Positions 1 to 11,971 of a stretch of 64,000 nucleotides of DNA are shown here, piece after piece (the first letter of the stretch is position 1; each line of letters begins with the position of its first letter). A program made the position numbers and the translations under genes. The stretch lies in assembly GCA_046290435.1 (NCBI GenBank), contig JBKAGO010000070.1:267357-331356 (forward strand). Reading direction: 5' to 3'. Origin of the DNA: CAVQUE01 sp046290435 (GTDB taxonomy: Bacteria; Actinomycetota; Acidimicrobiia; Acidimicrobiales; UBA8592). The notes beneath the pieces are model-generated. The model was not told where the DNA came from, made no database searches, and saw only the letters and a list, made by a program, of their open reading frames with translations.

Positions 1-31
1 GTGGCCGTTGGCGCGGTGGTGGGGTCGGTGC

Positions 32-3637
<3,606 letters not shown>

Positions 3638-3657
3638 GAGAACCTCCTGGAGTTGCG
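3638..3657. promoter_or_regulatory. 20-bp divergent gap with facing Shine-Dalgarno sites
   Basis: The two start codons of nifJ (minus) and the PPOX-fold gene (plus) are 20 bp apart. The gap holds CCTCC and, three bases on, GGAG, so it reads AGGAGG for the minus gene and GGAG for the plus gene. There is no room for a promoter here, so each promoter must lie inside the other gene's coding sequence. Confidence 0.75.
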
Positions 3658-4089
3658 ATGACCGCCGATACCCCCTCCGAGCCGATGGACGAGCGCACGG
3701 GATTCGCGATCATCGAGCCCGACGAGTGCGTTGCCCTGCTGGCGTCGCAGCCACTGGGCCGCATCGGCTTCGCCGCCGACGGCGCCCAGGTGATCCTGCC
3801 GGTCAATTTCCTCTGGCACGACGGCACCGTGGTGTTCCGCACGCTGGAGGGACAGAAGCTCGACGCGGCGATCTTCGCCCAGCCCGTGGCGTTCGAGGTC
3901 GACCGATGGGACCCCGAGGACCGTTCGGGATGGAGCGTGCTGATCAAGGGCGTCGCCCACCGGGTATCGGAATGGGCCGAGGTCGAACAGCTCGAGACCC
4001 AGGGGCTCGTGCCGTGGTCCAAGCGCGAGTGGCGGCCCTACTGGGTCAAGATCGTGCCCAACGAGATCACCGGTCGTCGGCTGGTCTGA
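3658..4089 (+). CDS. Pyridoxamine 5'-phosphate oxidase-fold (FMN-binding split barrel) protein
   Basis: A 143-residue protein of the small PPOX-like family. It starts with an acidic N-terminus, then the typical segment in which a Cys/Leu-rich helix precedes LGRIGFAADGAQVILPVNF, a pattern shared with flavin-binding split-barrel proteins annotated as pyridoxamine 5'-phosphate oxidase family. Members bind FMN, F420 or haem, and the real substrate cannot be read from sequence. GGAG sits 5 bases before the ATG. The gene is divergent from nifJ with a 20-bp gap, so the pair may share regulation, but that is an inference. No signal peptide or membrane segment is present. Confidence 0.8.
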   Translation: MTADTPSEPMDERTGFAIIEPDECVALLASQPLGRIGFAADGAQVILPVNFLWHDGTVVFRTLEGQKLDAAIFAQPVAFEVDRWDPEDRSGWSVLIKGVAHRVSEWAEVEQLETQGLVPWSKREWRPYWVKIVPNEITGRRLV

Positions 4090-4271
4090 GGCCGGCGGGG
4101 CAGGCGAAGCAAGCGGTAGGGGGGACATGCCCCGACCGTGTCAGGTCGGCGGCCTCCGGAACTAGAGAACAAGGGCCCGATACACGAGCACCCGATGCAC
4201 GGGATCCGCTGCGGCCCCGCGGCGACGACGACCGGCGCGCGCTCCCGGCCAGGCCCTGCGATTCCGGCGGA

Positions 4272-5060
4272 TCAGTCCGAGGCGGTGCGCTCGTAGAAGT
4301 CGTCGGTGCGGCCGATGCGGGCCACGAACCGGTAGCCGCAGCCGACGATGCGCCCGCGGATGGCGTCGTGGCCGCCGAGCGTGCGGTTGTTCTCGATCAG
4401 CAACCAGCGCGGCCGGAGCTCTTCGAGCCCGATGCCGTCGAGCACCTCCATCTCGGCTCCCTCGACGTCGACGAGCACGAGGTCGACCGGTCCGAGATCG
4501 GGCACGAAATGGGCGATGGGCCCGGTCGGGACGCTGTGGCGATCGTGGGGGTACGCCTGCAGGTGCGCCGGCGAGGCGTAGTCGGCGAATCCCGACAGCT
4601 CGTGTTCCCAGCCGGCGACGGACCGGAACTGCACGAAGTCCCGCTCGCCCACATGGCCGGAGATGGCCGCCCGGATGAATGGCGTCGTCCGTTCTGCGGC
4701 CCATGCCTCCGCGAAGGTCGCCTGGGGGTCGAATGCGTAGCCGCTCCAGCCTCGGCTCTCGAGCCAGGAGGAGTTGTTGCCGCCGTGGGGCCGATTGCAG
4801 CCGATGTCGACGAAGGTGCCCGGATGGTCCGCATCGCCGAGGACACGGGAGAGGAACACGTCCTGACCGTGTTGGGACCGGAAGCCCGCAGCCTGATGGC
4901 GGTCGAGTTCGGCCGCGGAGAACCGGACGAGTTCGACACCGGGATGGCGCCGGGCGAGGGAGCGTTCCGCCAGCGTCATCCGGACGGACTTCGCGCAGCG
5001 GAGCGGACGGTCCACTTGTGCACGGTGGCGCATGGCGAATGCTTTGATGCGCTCGCGCAT
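4272..5060 (-). CDS. FkbM family methyltransferase
   Basis: A 262-residue SAM-dependent methyltransferase of the FkbM type. After a basic N-terminal region of about 60 residues come the family markers SQHGQDVFL, the SAM-binding FVDIGCN loop, a Tyr/Phe-D-P segment (AFDPQ) and DVEGAEMEVLDG near the C-terminus. FkbM enzymes methylate sugars, glycolipids or polyketides; the acceptor is unknown here. The ATG has GGGAG about 8 bases upstream and a TACGGT hexamer about 32 bases upstream. It stands alone: the 180 bp between it and the upstream PPOX gene (convergent) show no other feature. Confidence 0.88.
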   Translation of the reverse strand: MRERIKAFAMRHRAQVDRPLRCAKSVRMTLAERSLARRHPGVELVRFSAAELDRHQAAGFRSQHGQDVFLSRVLGDADHPGTFVDIGCNRPHGGNNSSWLESRGWSGYAFDPQATFAEAWAAERTTPFIRAAISGHVGERDFVQFRSVAGWEHELSGFADYASPAHLQAYPHDRHSVPTGPIAHFVPDLGPVDLVLVDVEGAEMEVLDGIGLEELRPRWLLIENNRTLGGHDAIRGRIVGCGYRFVARIGRTDDFYERTASD

Positions 5061-5091
5061 GGCGATGCTCCCGGGTATCGGCCGCGCTCGG

Positions 5092-5097
5092 ACCGTA
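5092..5097 (-). promoter_or_regulatory. Candidate -10 element (TACGGT) for the FkbM gene
   Basis: TACGGT read on the minus strand, predicting a transcript start near 5085 and a leader of about 25 bases that contains the GGGAG ribosome binding site. It matches the hexamer seen before many other starts in this window. No TTGACA-like -35 is evident. Confidence 0.45.
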
Positions 5098-5147
5098 GTA
5101 CCCGTCGCAGCGCCGGCGGAAAACGCGAGTCGTCCGGGCGCCGCCGG

Positions 5148-5339
5148 TCAGGCCCGGATCGCGCTGACGAGACCGGCGATGGCCAGCGCGGCGAGGCCGA
5201 GCACCCAGACCCAGGTGGTGTCGTCCACCAGGGCACCGGTGAGGTGGACGGCGCCGATCGTGACGAAGGCGACGCCGAAGACCAGTGGGGTGATGTGGAC
5301 CTTCCGGCCTGTCTGCACCTGCGTGTCGAGGTCATCCAT
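5148..5339 (-). CDS. Small two-segment membrane protein
   Basis: A 63-residue protein with a polar N-terminus (about 14 residues) followed by two hydrophobic segments, roughly residues 17-35 and 43-60. It looks like a small integral membrane hairpin. Its ATG overlaps the stop of the upstream PspC/toastrack gene by 8 bp (ATGGATGA), which points to translational coupling and to a shared role in the membrane. No known family is recognised. It could be an accessory subunit of the PspC-type envelope-stress module. Confidence 0.75.
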   Translation of the reverse strand: MDDLDTQVQTGRKVHITPLVFGVAFVTIGAVHLTGALVDDTTWVWVLGLAALAIAGLVSAIRA

Positions 5340-6891
5340 TGCGGACCACCCCCTCGCCGATCCCGACCTCGAGCCGGATGATCAGCGAGCCCGGCTCCTC
5401 GGCGTCGTCGATGTCGTCGATGGTGGTCGGCGTGGCGCTGCCGTCGGCGACCTCGACGCTGCGGGTGCGGCGGAGGTCGTTGCCGAAGCCGTTCTCCTCG
5501 ACGCCGAAGACGCGGAGCTCGCCGATGCCGACCTCGGCTTCGACGGTGACCTCGACATCGTCGGGCACCAGGACCTCGGCCGAGCCCATGCCGAGGTCGA
5601 CGGTGGTCGCGACCGTTGTGCCCGGCGAGATGTCCAGGCCGCTGAGATCCACCTCGAGCTCGCCGATGCCGAGCTCGTAGCGATCGCGCACGTCGGAGAC
5701 CGACGTCGGGGCGTAGGTGCGTTGGCCGGTGCCGTCGTCGACGAGGGGCTGCACCGTTGCAGCACCGGCGAAGGCCAGTGCAAGCAGCAGGCCCGCGGGG
5801 ATCAGACCCCGGCCGCGACCAATGAAGGCAGCGGTGATGGCGCTGATACCGACCACGACGAGGGCGACGGCCAGGACACCCGGCACCGTGACGTCGAACA
5901 GGTCGAGCTCGTCGGCGGCAATCGCTCCGGCGGCAAGTAGCGCCAGCAACGACAGCGTGACCCGGGTGACGACGGCCGGTCGGCGGGGTTCGGGCGGGCT
6001 CGCCGGTGTGGGCGGCGTCGGCGTCGGATGGGTTCCGGTCCACATCGGGTCGGCCGCGGGGTGCTCCCACCGCCGGTCGAAACGAGCGGTGTCGTCGGCC
6101 TGGAAAGGGGTCGTACCGCCCCGACCTGTCGTGGCGGCGGAGAACGCGACTGTGCTGTCGTCGCTCGAGCGTGAGGGCTCGCGCTGGCTGAGCAGCCAGA
6201 TACCCCCTGCGATCATCGCGATCGGTACGAGTACCGCCCCTCCGTCGGGCGAAGCGAGCCCGAACAGCACGGCGAAGACCAGGAGCCCGATGGCCAGGGC
6301 CGTCGTGGTGTCGACGCCGGTGCCGTCGCGGCGGACCCGCATCGGCGGCTGCCCCGATCCGCCGGGGCCGGTGCCGTCGCCCTCGGGGAGCACGATCCAC
6401 GCCACGAGGTAGGCGATCACGCCGGCGCCACCGATGAAGATGGCCAGCAGGAAGCCGAGGCGGACCAGCGTGGGGTCGATGCCGAGGTACTCGGCGATGC
6501 CGCCGGCCACGCCGCCGAGCCTGCGGTCGCGGGACCGGGTGAGCCGACGCGGGCCCGGCTGTCCCCACGGCTGACCTGGCGGCGGCCCTGCGTTCGGCGG
6601 GATGGGCGGCGGCGGGACGGCTCCCGGTGGGGGAGGCGGTGACGCGCCCTGGGGTTCGGTCGGGGGAGGGGCGTCGTCCAGGGCGTCGGACGTGGCCGGC
6701 GGCGTCGCGCTGGTGTCGGCGGTCGGCGCCGGGAAGACGTCGGTTGCGACGTCGGTGGGCTCATCGACCGCCTCGTCTCCGGCGTCGTCGGCTGGGCCGG
6801 GCAGGGGCGCCTCGTTCGGATCGGGCGTCTCGTGGAGATCGGGCGCCTCGTCGTCTTCTGGCGCTGTGTCGGGATGGTCGTCGTTCGGCAT
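5332..6891 (-). CDS. PspC-domain membrane protein with C-terminal toastrack (LiaF-like) region
   Basis: A 519-residue protein. Residues 1-110 are acidic and proline-rich (PPPPP runs) and probably disordered in the cytoplasm. A PspC domain follows at about 115-170 (RRLGGVAGGIAEYLGIDPTLVR, then a long hydrophobic segment). Three or four further membrane segments and a C-terminal beta-rich part come next, with repeated G-x-G-E-hydrophobic patterns (LGIGELEVDLS, VGIGELRV, VGIGEGVV). That pattern fits the toastrack/LiaF-like sensory domain of actinobacterial Psp modules. The ATG was chosen for GGAG 6 bases upstream; in-frame codons further upstream give implausible protein. The gene is divergent from a kinase carrying the same PspC domain, so it likely senses or modulates membrane stress. 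Confidence 0.88.
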   Translation of the reverse strand: MPNDDHPDTAPEDDEAPDLHETPDPNEAPLPGPADDAGDEAVDEPTDVATDVFPAPTADTSATPPATSDALDDAPPPTEPQGASPPPPPGAVPPPPIPPNAGPPPGQPWGQPGPRRLTRSRDRRLGGVAGGIAEYLGIDPTLVRLGFLLAIFIGGAGVIAYLVAWIVLPEGDGTGPGGSGQPPMRVRRDGTGVDTTTALAIGLLVFAVLFGLASPDGGAVLVPIAMIAGGIWLLSQREPSRSSDDSTVAFSAATTGRGGTTPFQADDTARFDRRWEHPAADPMWTGTHPTPTPPTPASPPEPRRPAVVTRVTLSLLALLAAGAIAADELDLFDVTVPGVLAVALVVVGISAITAAFIGRGRGLIPAGLLLALAFAGAATVQPLVDDGTGQRTYAPTSVSDVRDRYELGIGELEVDLSGLDISPGTTVATTVDLGMGSAEVLVPDDVEVTVEAEVGIGELRVFGVEENGFGNDLRRTRSVEVADGSATPTTIDDIDDAEEPGSLIIRLEVGIGEGVVRNG

Positions 6892-7018
6892 GGCTCCATC
6901 ATCCTGACGACCGCATCGGGCCACCATCGGTGATGACCCCGAACCGACCCCGACGCCGGCTCCGGGCGGTGAGGCTGTCTCGGGGTGAACCCTGATGGGA
7001 CTCCGCCCCGAGGTCTGG

Positions 7019-7024
7019 GACAAT
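7019..7024 (+). promoter_or_regulatory. Candidate -10 element (GACAAT) for the PspC-kinase
   Basis: GACAAT followed by 7 bases and a GTG at 7032. If used, transcription would begin at or next to this GTG and the in-frame ATG at 7023 would not be transcribed. That makes the kinase mRNA leaderless. Confidence 0.45.
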
Positions 7025-7031
7025 GGCGGGC

Positions 7032-8327
7032 GTGGCGACCACCGACTCCCGCTCGTCTCCGGAGGCACCGGCGCGCCTGTGGCAGATGCCGCAGTCGGCC
7101 ACCGAGGACCGCATGGTCGCCGGGGTTGCTGCAGGTATCGCGGACGAGTTGGGCCTCGACCCGATGGTCGTCCGGGTGGCGTTCGCCGTGTTGGCGGTGG
7201 CCGGCGGCTGGGGTGTGATCCTCTATCTCGGCGCGTGGTTCGCCATGTGGGCCTGGCCCGCCGAGCGTTCTGCGGCGCCCCGTCCCCCCAAGGGGCTGAG
7301 CCGCACCCATCGCCTCGCCGGCTTCGCGCTGGTCGTGTTCGGCCTCATCCTGCTGGCCCGTTCCCTCGGCGGGGCCTTCGTGCCCGGTCTCGTCTGGCCG
7401 GTTGCGCTCTTCGGCGCCGGCGTCGTCCTCGCCCACGAACAGGGCGTCGGGCTGACACGCCGGGCCGGTGGGACCTTCCCGCTGCGCGTGGCGGCCGGTG
7501 CGCTGGTGCTGCTCGCCGGCGTCGTGCTCGCCATCTCGCTCAACTTCGACCTCGCCGCCGCCCGCGACACGTTCCTCGTCGTCGGCGTGGTCGTGGCCGG
7601 GCTCGGCATGGTCCTGGCGCCGTGGGTCTCGGCGTTGGCGGGCGATCTCGCCGACGAGCGCCGGGCCCGTATCCGCGCCGCCGAGCGCGAACAGGTGGCC
7701 ACCCACCTGCACGACTCGGTGCTCCAGACGCTGTCGCTCATCCAGCGGCGAGCCGATGACCCCGCCATCGTCGGGCTCGCCCGCCGCCAGGAACGCGAGC
7801 TCCGCAGCTGGCTGTACGGCCGTGGTGACACGACGCCCCACGGCGGGTTCCGCGCCGCCATCGAGGCCACGATGGCCGAGGTCGAGGAGCTCCACACCGT
7901 GCCGGTGGAGGTGGTCGTGGTGGGCGACCGACCGCTCGACGATGCACATGCGGGGCTGGTTGCCGCGGCGCGTGAGGCGGCCACGAATGCCGCGAACCAT
8001 GCCGGGGTCGACCGGGTCGACGTGTTCGCCGAGACCGGCGACGGGCGCACCGAGGTGTTCGTGCGCGACACCGGGGTCGGGTTCGACCCCGCCGCCATCG
8101 GCGACGATCGACGTGGGATCGCCGACAGCATCCGGGGCCGGGTCGAGCGCCTGGGCGGCAGTGTGGTGATCGACACGGCCATCGGTGCCGGTACCGAGGT
8201 CGAGCTCGTGCTGCCCTGGAACGGCCGCCACGCCGTGGCCGACGACGATGCGGGCGATGCGGGCGATGCGGGCGATGCCGGTGGTTCGGGCCCGGGCGGC
8301 GGCAGCGATCCGAACGAGGAGTGGTAG
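7032..8327 (+). CDS. PspC-domain histidine kinase
   Basis: A sensor kinase of about 431 residues. It has a PspC domain (MVAGVAAGIADELGLDPMVVRVAF) with a membrane segment, then about four more membrane helices to near residue 200. A short dimerisation helix carries the phospho-accepting His in THLHDSVLQTL (near residue 225), and a HATPase domain has the N-box EAATNAANHAG and the ATP-lid motif DTGVGFDP. It should phosphorylate the response regulator that starts 2 bp after its stop. The start is GTG 7032 on the basis of the -10 spacing; ATG 7023 is the alternative. The C-terminus ends in an in-frame hexamer-repeat tail (GDAGDAGDAG) not needed for catalysis. Confidence 0.9.
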   Translation: MATTDSRSSPEAPARLWQMPQSATEDRMVAGVAAGIADELGLDPMVVRVAFAVLAVAGGWGVILYLGAWFAMWAWPAERSAAPRPPKGLSRTHRLAGFALVVFGLILLARSLGGAFVPGLVWPVALFGAGVVLAHEQGVGLTRRAGGTFPLRVAAGALVLLAGVVLAISLNFDLAAARDTFLVVGVVVAGLGMVLAPWVSALAGDLADERRARIRAAEREQVATHLHDSVLQTLSLIQRRADDPAIVGLARRQERELRSWLYGRGDTTPHGGFRAAIEATMAEVEELHTVPVEVVVVGDRPLDDAHAGLVAAAREAATNAANHAGVDRVDVFAETGDGRTEVFVRDTGVGFDPAAIGDDRRGIADSIRGRVERLGGSVVIDTAIGAGTEVELVLPWNGRHAVADDDAGDAGDAGDAGGSGPGGGSDPNEEW

Positions 8328-8329
8328 CG

Positions 8330-9007
8330 ATGCCCGACCCGATCCGCCCCGACCCGATCCGTGTCGTGATGGTCGACGACCACGAGTTGGTGCGCGCCGG
8401 GGTGCGCGCCGAGATCGAGGGGGCGTCGATCGACGGGCGCCGCATCGAGGTGGTCGGTGAGGCCGACGACGTCGAGGGCGCCATCGACGTCGTCATCGGC
8501 ACCCGACCCGATGTGGTGCTGCTCGACGTCCACCTTCCCGGCGGCGACGGCCCTGCGGTGATCGCCGGGGTGGCGGCCGCGGAGGTGGACACCACGTTCC
8601 TCGCCCTGTCGGTGTCCGACGCCGCCGAGGACGTCATCGCCGTGATACGCGCGGGCGCTCGGGGCTATGTGACCAAGGCGATCTCGGGCTCGGACCTGAT
8701 CGATGCCGTGGGGCGTGTCGCCGGCGGTGACGCCGTCTTCTCGCCGCGGCTGGCCGGCTTCGTCCTCGATGCCTTCGCCGGGACCATCCCGACGGCCCAG
8801 GTCGACGAGGAGCTCGATCAGCTGACGGCGCGGGAGCAGGAGGTGCTGCGCCTGCTCGCCCGTGGCTACGCGTACAAGGAGATCGCACGCAGGTTGTCGA
8901 TCTCGGTGAAGACCGTCGAATCACACGCCTCGGCGGTGTTGCGCAAGCTGCAGCTGTCGAGCCGCCACGAGCTGTCGCGGTGGGCCACCGATCGGCGCCT
9001 GCTGTAA
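8330..9007 (+). CDS. NarL/FixJ-type response regulator
   Basis: A 225-residue two-domain regulator. The receiver domain has the acidic pair in VMVDDHELVRAGV, the phosphorylatable Asp in VLLDVHLPGGDG and the conserved Lys in GYVTKAIS. A LuxR-type helix-turn-helix follows near residues 165-220 (LTAREQEVLRLLARG, then SISVKTVESHASAVLRKL). The ATG lies 2 bp after the kinase stop with GAGG upstream, so the two are co-translated. Likely targets are the divergent PspC/toastrack operon and other envelope-stress genes; this is inferred from position. Confidence 0.95.
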   Translation: MPDPIRPDPIRVVMVDDHELVRAGVRAEIEGASIDGRRIEVVGEADDVEGAIDVVIGTRPDVVLLDVHLPGGDGPAVIAGVAAAEVDTTFLALSVSDAAEDVIAVIRAGARGYVTKAISGSDLIDAVGRVAGGDAVFSPRLAGFVLDAFAGTIPTAQVDEELDQLTAREQEVLRLLARGYAYKEIARRLSISVKTVESHASAVLRKLQLSSRHELSRWATDRRLL

Positions 9008-9064
9008 CGCCTGCGAGGGGCAGGGCGAGGAGCAGGGCGGGCAGCAGGGCCGGGCGACCGATGT

Positions 9065-9070
9065 CACAAT
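9065..9070 (+). promoter_or_regulatory. Candidate -10 element (CACAAT) for the acyl-CoA dehydrogenase
   Basis: CACAAT is followed by exactly 6 bases and the ATG at 9077, predicting a leaderless transcript. No purine-rich ribosome binding site precedes this ATG. Confidence 0.45.
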
Positions 9071-9076
9071 GATGGG

Positions 9077-10327
9077 ATGACCGACACGATCGATGCCCCG
9101 CCGACCGCCGCCGAGGCCCATGCCGCAGCGGCGGCGGATCCCGAGACCGCCCGGGTCGACGCCGCGGTGACGGCCTTCCTCGAGGCCAACGACCCCGCCA
9201 CCATGTCCGACGCCGAGTTCCGGGGACGGCGCTACGACGCCGGCCTCGCCTGGGTGCACTTCCCCGAGGGCTTCGGGGGTCTCGGCGTCCGGCCGAACCT
9301 CAACGGCCGGGTCGAGAAGGCCATGCGCTCCGCGGGCGCCGCGGCCGGTGATCCGTCGACGTTCTTCATGGCGCTGGCGGGGCCGACCATCGTCACCCAC
9401 GGCACCGACGAACAGAAGCAGCGGTTCCTGCGCCCGATGTTCACCGGCGAGGAGAAGTGGTGCCAGCTGTTCTCCGAACCCGGCGCCGGGTCGGATTTCG
9501 CGGGTCTTGCCTGCAAGGCGGTGCGCGACGGCGACGAGTGGGTCGTCAACGGTCAGAAGGTGTGGAACACCCTGGCGCACCTGGGCGACTGGGGGATGCT
9601 CGTCACCCGCTCGAACCCCGAACTGCCCAAGCACAAGGGCATGACGTACTTCGCCGTCGACATGCACGCACCGGGGGTCGAGGTGCGCCCGCTGCGCCAG
9701 ATCACCGGCGAGGCGGAGTTCAACGAGGTCTACTTGACCGACGTGCGGATCCCCGACACCGACCGTATCGGCGACGTGGGCGAGGGCTGGCGGGTCTCGC
9801 TGACCACGCTGATGAACGAACGCACCGCCATCGGCGGCGGTGGTGCGCCCCAGCGGGGCTCGGGCCCCATCGGCGACGCCGTGGCCATCTGGAACGGGAT
9901 CGACCCCGCCGACCGCAACCCGGCCGATCGCGATCGGCTCATGTCGCTGTGGGTGCGCGCCGAGAGCCTCCGGCTGACCAACATGCGTTCGTCGCAGGCG
10001 GCCAAGCTCGGGAACCCCGGACCCGAGGGCTCGGTCGCGAAGCTGGCCCTGGCCGAGCTCAACAAGGCGATCTACGAGTTCTGCATGGATCTGCTGGGCC
10101 CGGCGGCGATGGTGGGCTTCGACTATTCGTTCCGCCGTCCCGAGGACCTGAGCACCGACGGCTCGGCGCACGGTCCCCGTCATGCGTTCCTGCGGGTGCG
10201 GGCCAACTCCATCGAGGGCGGGACCTCCGAGATCATGCGCAACATCCTGGGCGAGCAGGTGCTGGGCCTTCCGGGCGAGCCCCGGGTCGACAAGGACGTG
10301 GCCTGGATCGACGTGCCCCGGAGCTGA
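9077..10327 (+). CDS. Acyl-CoA dehydrogenase
   Basis: A 416-residue FAD enzyme that introduces the alpha-beta double bond in an acyl-CoA thioester. The central FAD/substrate strand region is clear (QLFSEPGAGSDFAGL and VVNGQKVWNTLAH), and the C-terminal helical domain ends with EGGTSEIMRNILGEQVLGLP, the family's usual closing motif. It has a 40-residue polar N-terminal stretch before the first helix. It stands alone between a response regulator and a convergent DinB-fold gene, so the substrate chain cannot be inferred from context. Confidence 0.94.
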   Translation: MTDTIDAPPTAAEAHAAAAADPETARVDAAVTAFLEANDPATMSDAEFRGRRYDAGLAWVHFPEGFGGLGVRPNLNGRVEKAMRSAGAAAGDPSTFFMALAGPTIVTHGTDEQKQRFLRPMFTGEEKWCQLFSEPGAGSDFAGLACKAVRDGDEWVVNGQKVWNTLAHLGDWGMLVTRSNPELPKHKGMTYFAVDMHAPGVEVRPLRQITGEAEFNEVYLTDVRIPDTDRIGDVGEGWRVSLTTLMNERTAIGGGGAPQRGSGPIGDAVAIWNGIDPADRNPADRDRLMSLWVRAESLRLTNMRSSQAAKLGNPGPEGSVAKLALAELNKAIYEFCMDLLGPAAMVGFDYSFRRPEDLSTDGSAHGPRHAFLRVRANSIEGGTSEIMRNILGEQVLGLPGEPRVDKDVAWIDVPRS

Positions 10328-10486
10328 CGCCGGCGGCGTTCTCGGGTCCCTCCGAGCTCTCACGCGTTGCGCGTGCGCGAACACCCATCGCACGTTCTAG
10401 GTCAAATGGCCTGGTCAGAGCCCACGTAGCGTGTCGCATTCGTTCTCGTTTTGACGGTACGCGCGAAAGCTGGTGGCCTTGAGTGC

Positions 10487-10526
10487 AGGGGAGCGGCGCG
10501 GCGCCGCCCGGCTGCGCCGCTCCCCT
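10487..10526. terminator. Perfect 13-bp hairpin between convergent genes
   Basis: AGGGGAGCGGCGC and its exact complement enclose a 14-base loop. There is no poly-T tail, as is common in high-GC actinobacteria, but the position fits a bidirectional terminator. Confidence 0.55.
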
Positions 10527-10592
10527 GAAGACCGCCAGTCCCACGATCGGTGTCATTCGGACACCAAGATCGAGGTCGACAGGGGGTCCTGG

Positions 10593-10646
10593 GCCCGCCC
10601 GGCCCGCGCTCCGACCGATTCGCCCCGGTCGGAGCCGCGGGCGGGC
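10593..10646. terminator. Long GC-rich hairpin next to the 3' end of the DinB-fold gene
   Basis: An inner perfect 9-bp stem (CTCCGACCG with CGGTCGGAG, 8-base loop) is extended by an outer GCCCGC...GCGGGC pairing. It ends 34 bp from the stop codon of the minus-strand gene, so it probably terminates that gene. Confidence 0.5.
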
Positions 10647-10679
10647 GTAGGCGCAATGCCCGTCGCTGCGGCAATGGGC

Positions 10680-11297
10680 TCAGCTCACCCCGGCAGCGGG
10701 GGTCCAGAGCGGATCACGGCCGGTCGTGGCGACCATCTCGGCCACCAGGTCCGCTCCTTCGCCGAGCTCGACCGCCTCCTTGTAACGCGCCGCGTTCTTC
10801 GAGCGCACGGCCGGCACCAACGCCTTCGCGATCCGCAGCACGTAGGCCGCGAGGTCGTCGTCGATGCCGTGGTCGAGGCCGCAGGCCCGGCTGATGTCCC
10901 AGGTGAGGATGGTCGTGTCGAAGATCCTCGCGTTCAGGACCGCACGGGCCTTGGCCTCGCCGATGGTGGACGGCGCCATGCCCTCGAGGGCGCCGGGCCG
11001 ACGCCACGCTTCGCGGCAACCGAGCGCGGCGGCCTCGAACGCACCGAGGGGGTCGTCGCCGATGACGTCGGTCGGGTGCACCAGATCGAGCGTCTCGTCG
11101 GGGCGTTCGCGCAGGCCGAACGACGTGAAGACCAGCGTCGAGGCCACCATCTTGTCGATGATGTTGCGCACCGACCACTCGTCGCAGGGCGTCGGCAGGT
11201 CGAGCTGATCGGCACGGATGCGCACGATCACCGAGGCTGCGCCCGTCTGTGCGAGGTCGAGCATCCAGAGCGTGTCGGGGCGGGTCTCGGTGGTCAC
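10680..11297 (-). CDS. TIGR03086-type DinB/mycothiol maleylpyruvate isomerase-fold protein
   Basis: A 205-residue protein of the actinobacterial TIGR03086 group, which has a four-helix DinB fold and usually binds a metal. The N-terminal family signature is visible as LDLPTPCDEWSVRNIIDKMV, followed later by the helix around TWDISRACGLDHGIDDDLAAYVL. Many relatives act with mycothiol or are uncharacterised; the reaction here is unknown. The GTG start was chosen because GAGGAGG lies about 6 bases upstream; the longer frame gives an unrelated N-terminus. The mshC gene in this window shows the host makes mycothiol, which fits this fold. Confidence 0.8.
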   Translation of the reverse strand: MTTETRPDTLWMLDLAQTGAASVIVRIRADQLDLPTPCDEWSVRNIIDKMVASTLVFTSFGLRERPDETLDLVHPTDVIGDDPLGAFEAAALGCREAWRRPGALEGMAPSTIGEAKARAVLNARIFDTTILTWDISRACGLDHGIDDDLAAYVLRIAKALVPAVRSKNAARYKEAVELGEGADLVAEMVATTGRDPLWTPAAGVS

Positions 11298-11451
11298 AGG
11301 GCCTCCTCGGCTGGGGCGACGGGTCGGGCACCCGTCGACGCGACAGCTTCGCACACCGGCCCTGGGGCGGGCGCGGGCGCAACGGGACTGGTTCTGTCAC
11401 GATGGACCCCGCCGCGGCGCCAGGGGGCGTCGCCCGCCACACGGAGGAACC

Positions 11452-11928
11452 ATGTCGAACGCTGCCGAGGCCCACGAGAAGCTCAGCGCCCTGATCGGGG
11501 TCGATCCCGGACCGGGCGAGTGGTTCGTCGTCGACCAGGAACGCATCGATGCGTTCGCCGACGCAACCCTCGACCACCAGTTCATCCACGTCGACGTCGA
11601 ACGCGCCACCAACGAGACGCCGTTCGGGGGCACCATCGCCCACGGCTTCCTGACCCTGTCGCTGATGGTGCACCTCGTCACGTCGGTGCCGGCGGAGATG
11701 CCCAAGCTCGACGGTGTCGTCATGGGCATCAACTACGGCCTCAACAAGGTGCGCTTCCTCAACCCGGTGCCCGCCGGCGCGCGGGTTCGGGCCCGGGCCG
11801 TCGTCAGCGGCGTCGAGCTCAAGGGCACGGCGATCGACATGACCCGGACGATCACCGTCGAGCTCGACGGTTCCGACAAGCCGGCGCTGGTCGCCGAGTG
11901 GATCGGCCGGACGGTCTTCGATTCGTGA
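11452..11928 (+). CDS. MaoC-type (R)-specific enoyl-CoA hydratase
   Basis: A 158-residue single hot-dog protein. The hydratase 2 motif is present as FADATLDHQFIHVD (catalytic Asp and His) followed by GGTIAHGFLTLSL, which lines the acyl-CoA pocket. It hydrates trans-2-enoyl-CoA to the (R)-3-hydroxyacyl-CoA. The ATG is preceded by GGAGGAA at ideal spacing; the longer open frame upstream is not supported. It is divergent from the DinB-fold gene, and a serine hydrolase follows 43 bp downstream on the same strand. Confidence 0.93.
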   Translation: MSNAAEAHEKLSALIGVDPGPGEWFVVDQERIDAFADATLDHQFIHVDVERATNETPFGGTIAHGFLTLSLMVHLVTSVPAEMPKLDGVVMGINYGLNKVRFLNPVPAGARVRARAVVSGVELKGTAIDMTRTITVELDGSDKPALVAEWIGRTVFDS

Positions 11929-11971
11929 GCCCGGTCGGGGCGCCGACCCCGGGTTGTCGGCGGCTCGATCG

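Larger units (their letters stand above)
10328..10679. other. Convergent intergenic region without genes
   Basis: About 350 bases between two genes that point at each other. It holds two strong GC-rich hairpins (10487-10526 and 10593-10646), listed separately. Open frames here have no homology-like features and look like shadows. No RNA gene was recognised. Confidence 0.6.

Noticed and set aside
10402..10674. A 90-residue minus-strand frame in the gap after the first acyl-CoA dehydrogenase
   Set aside because: Arg/Pro/Gly-rich with no start signal, and it spans two strong hairpins.
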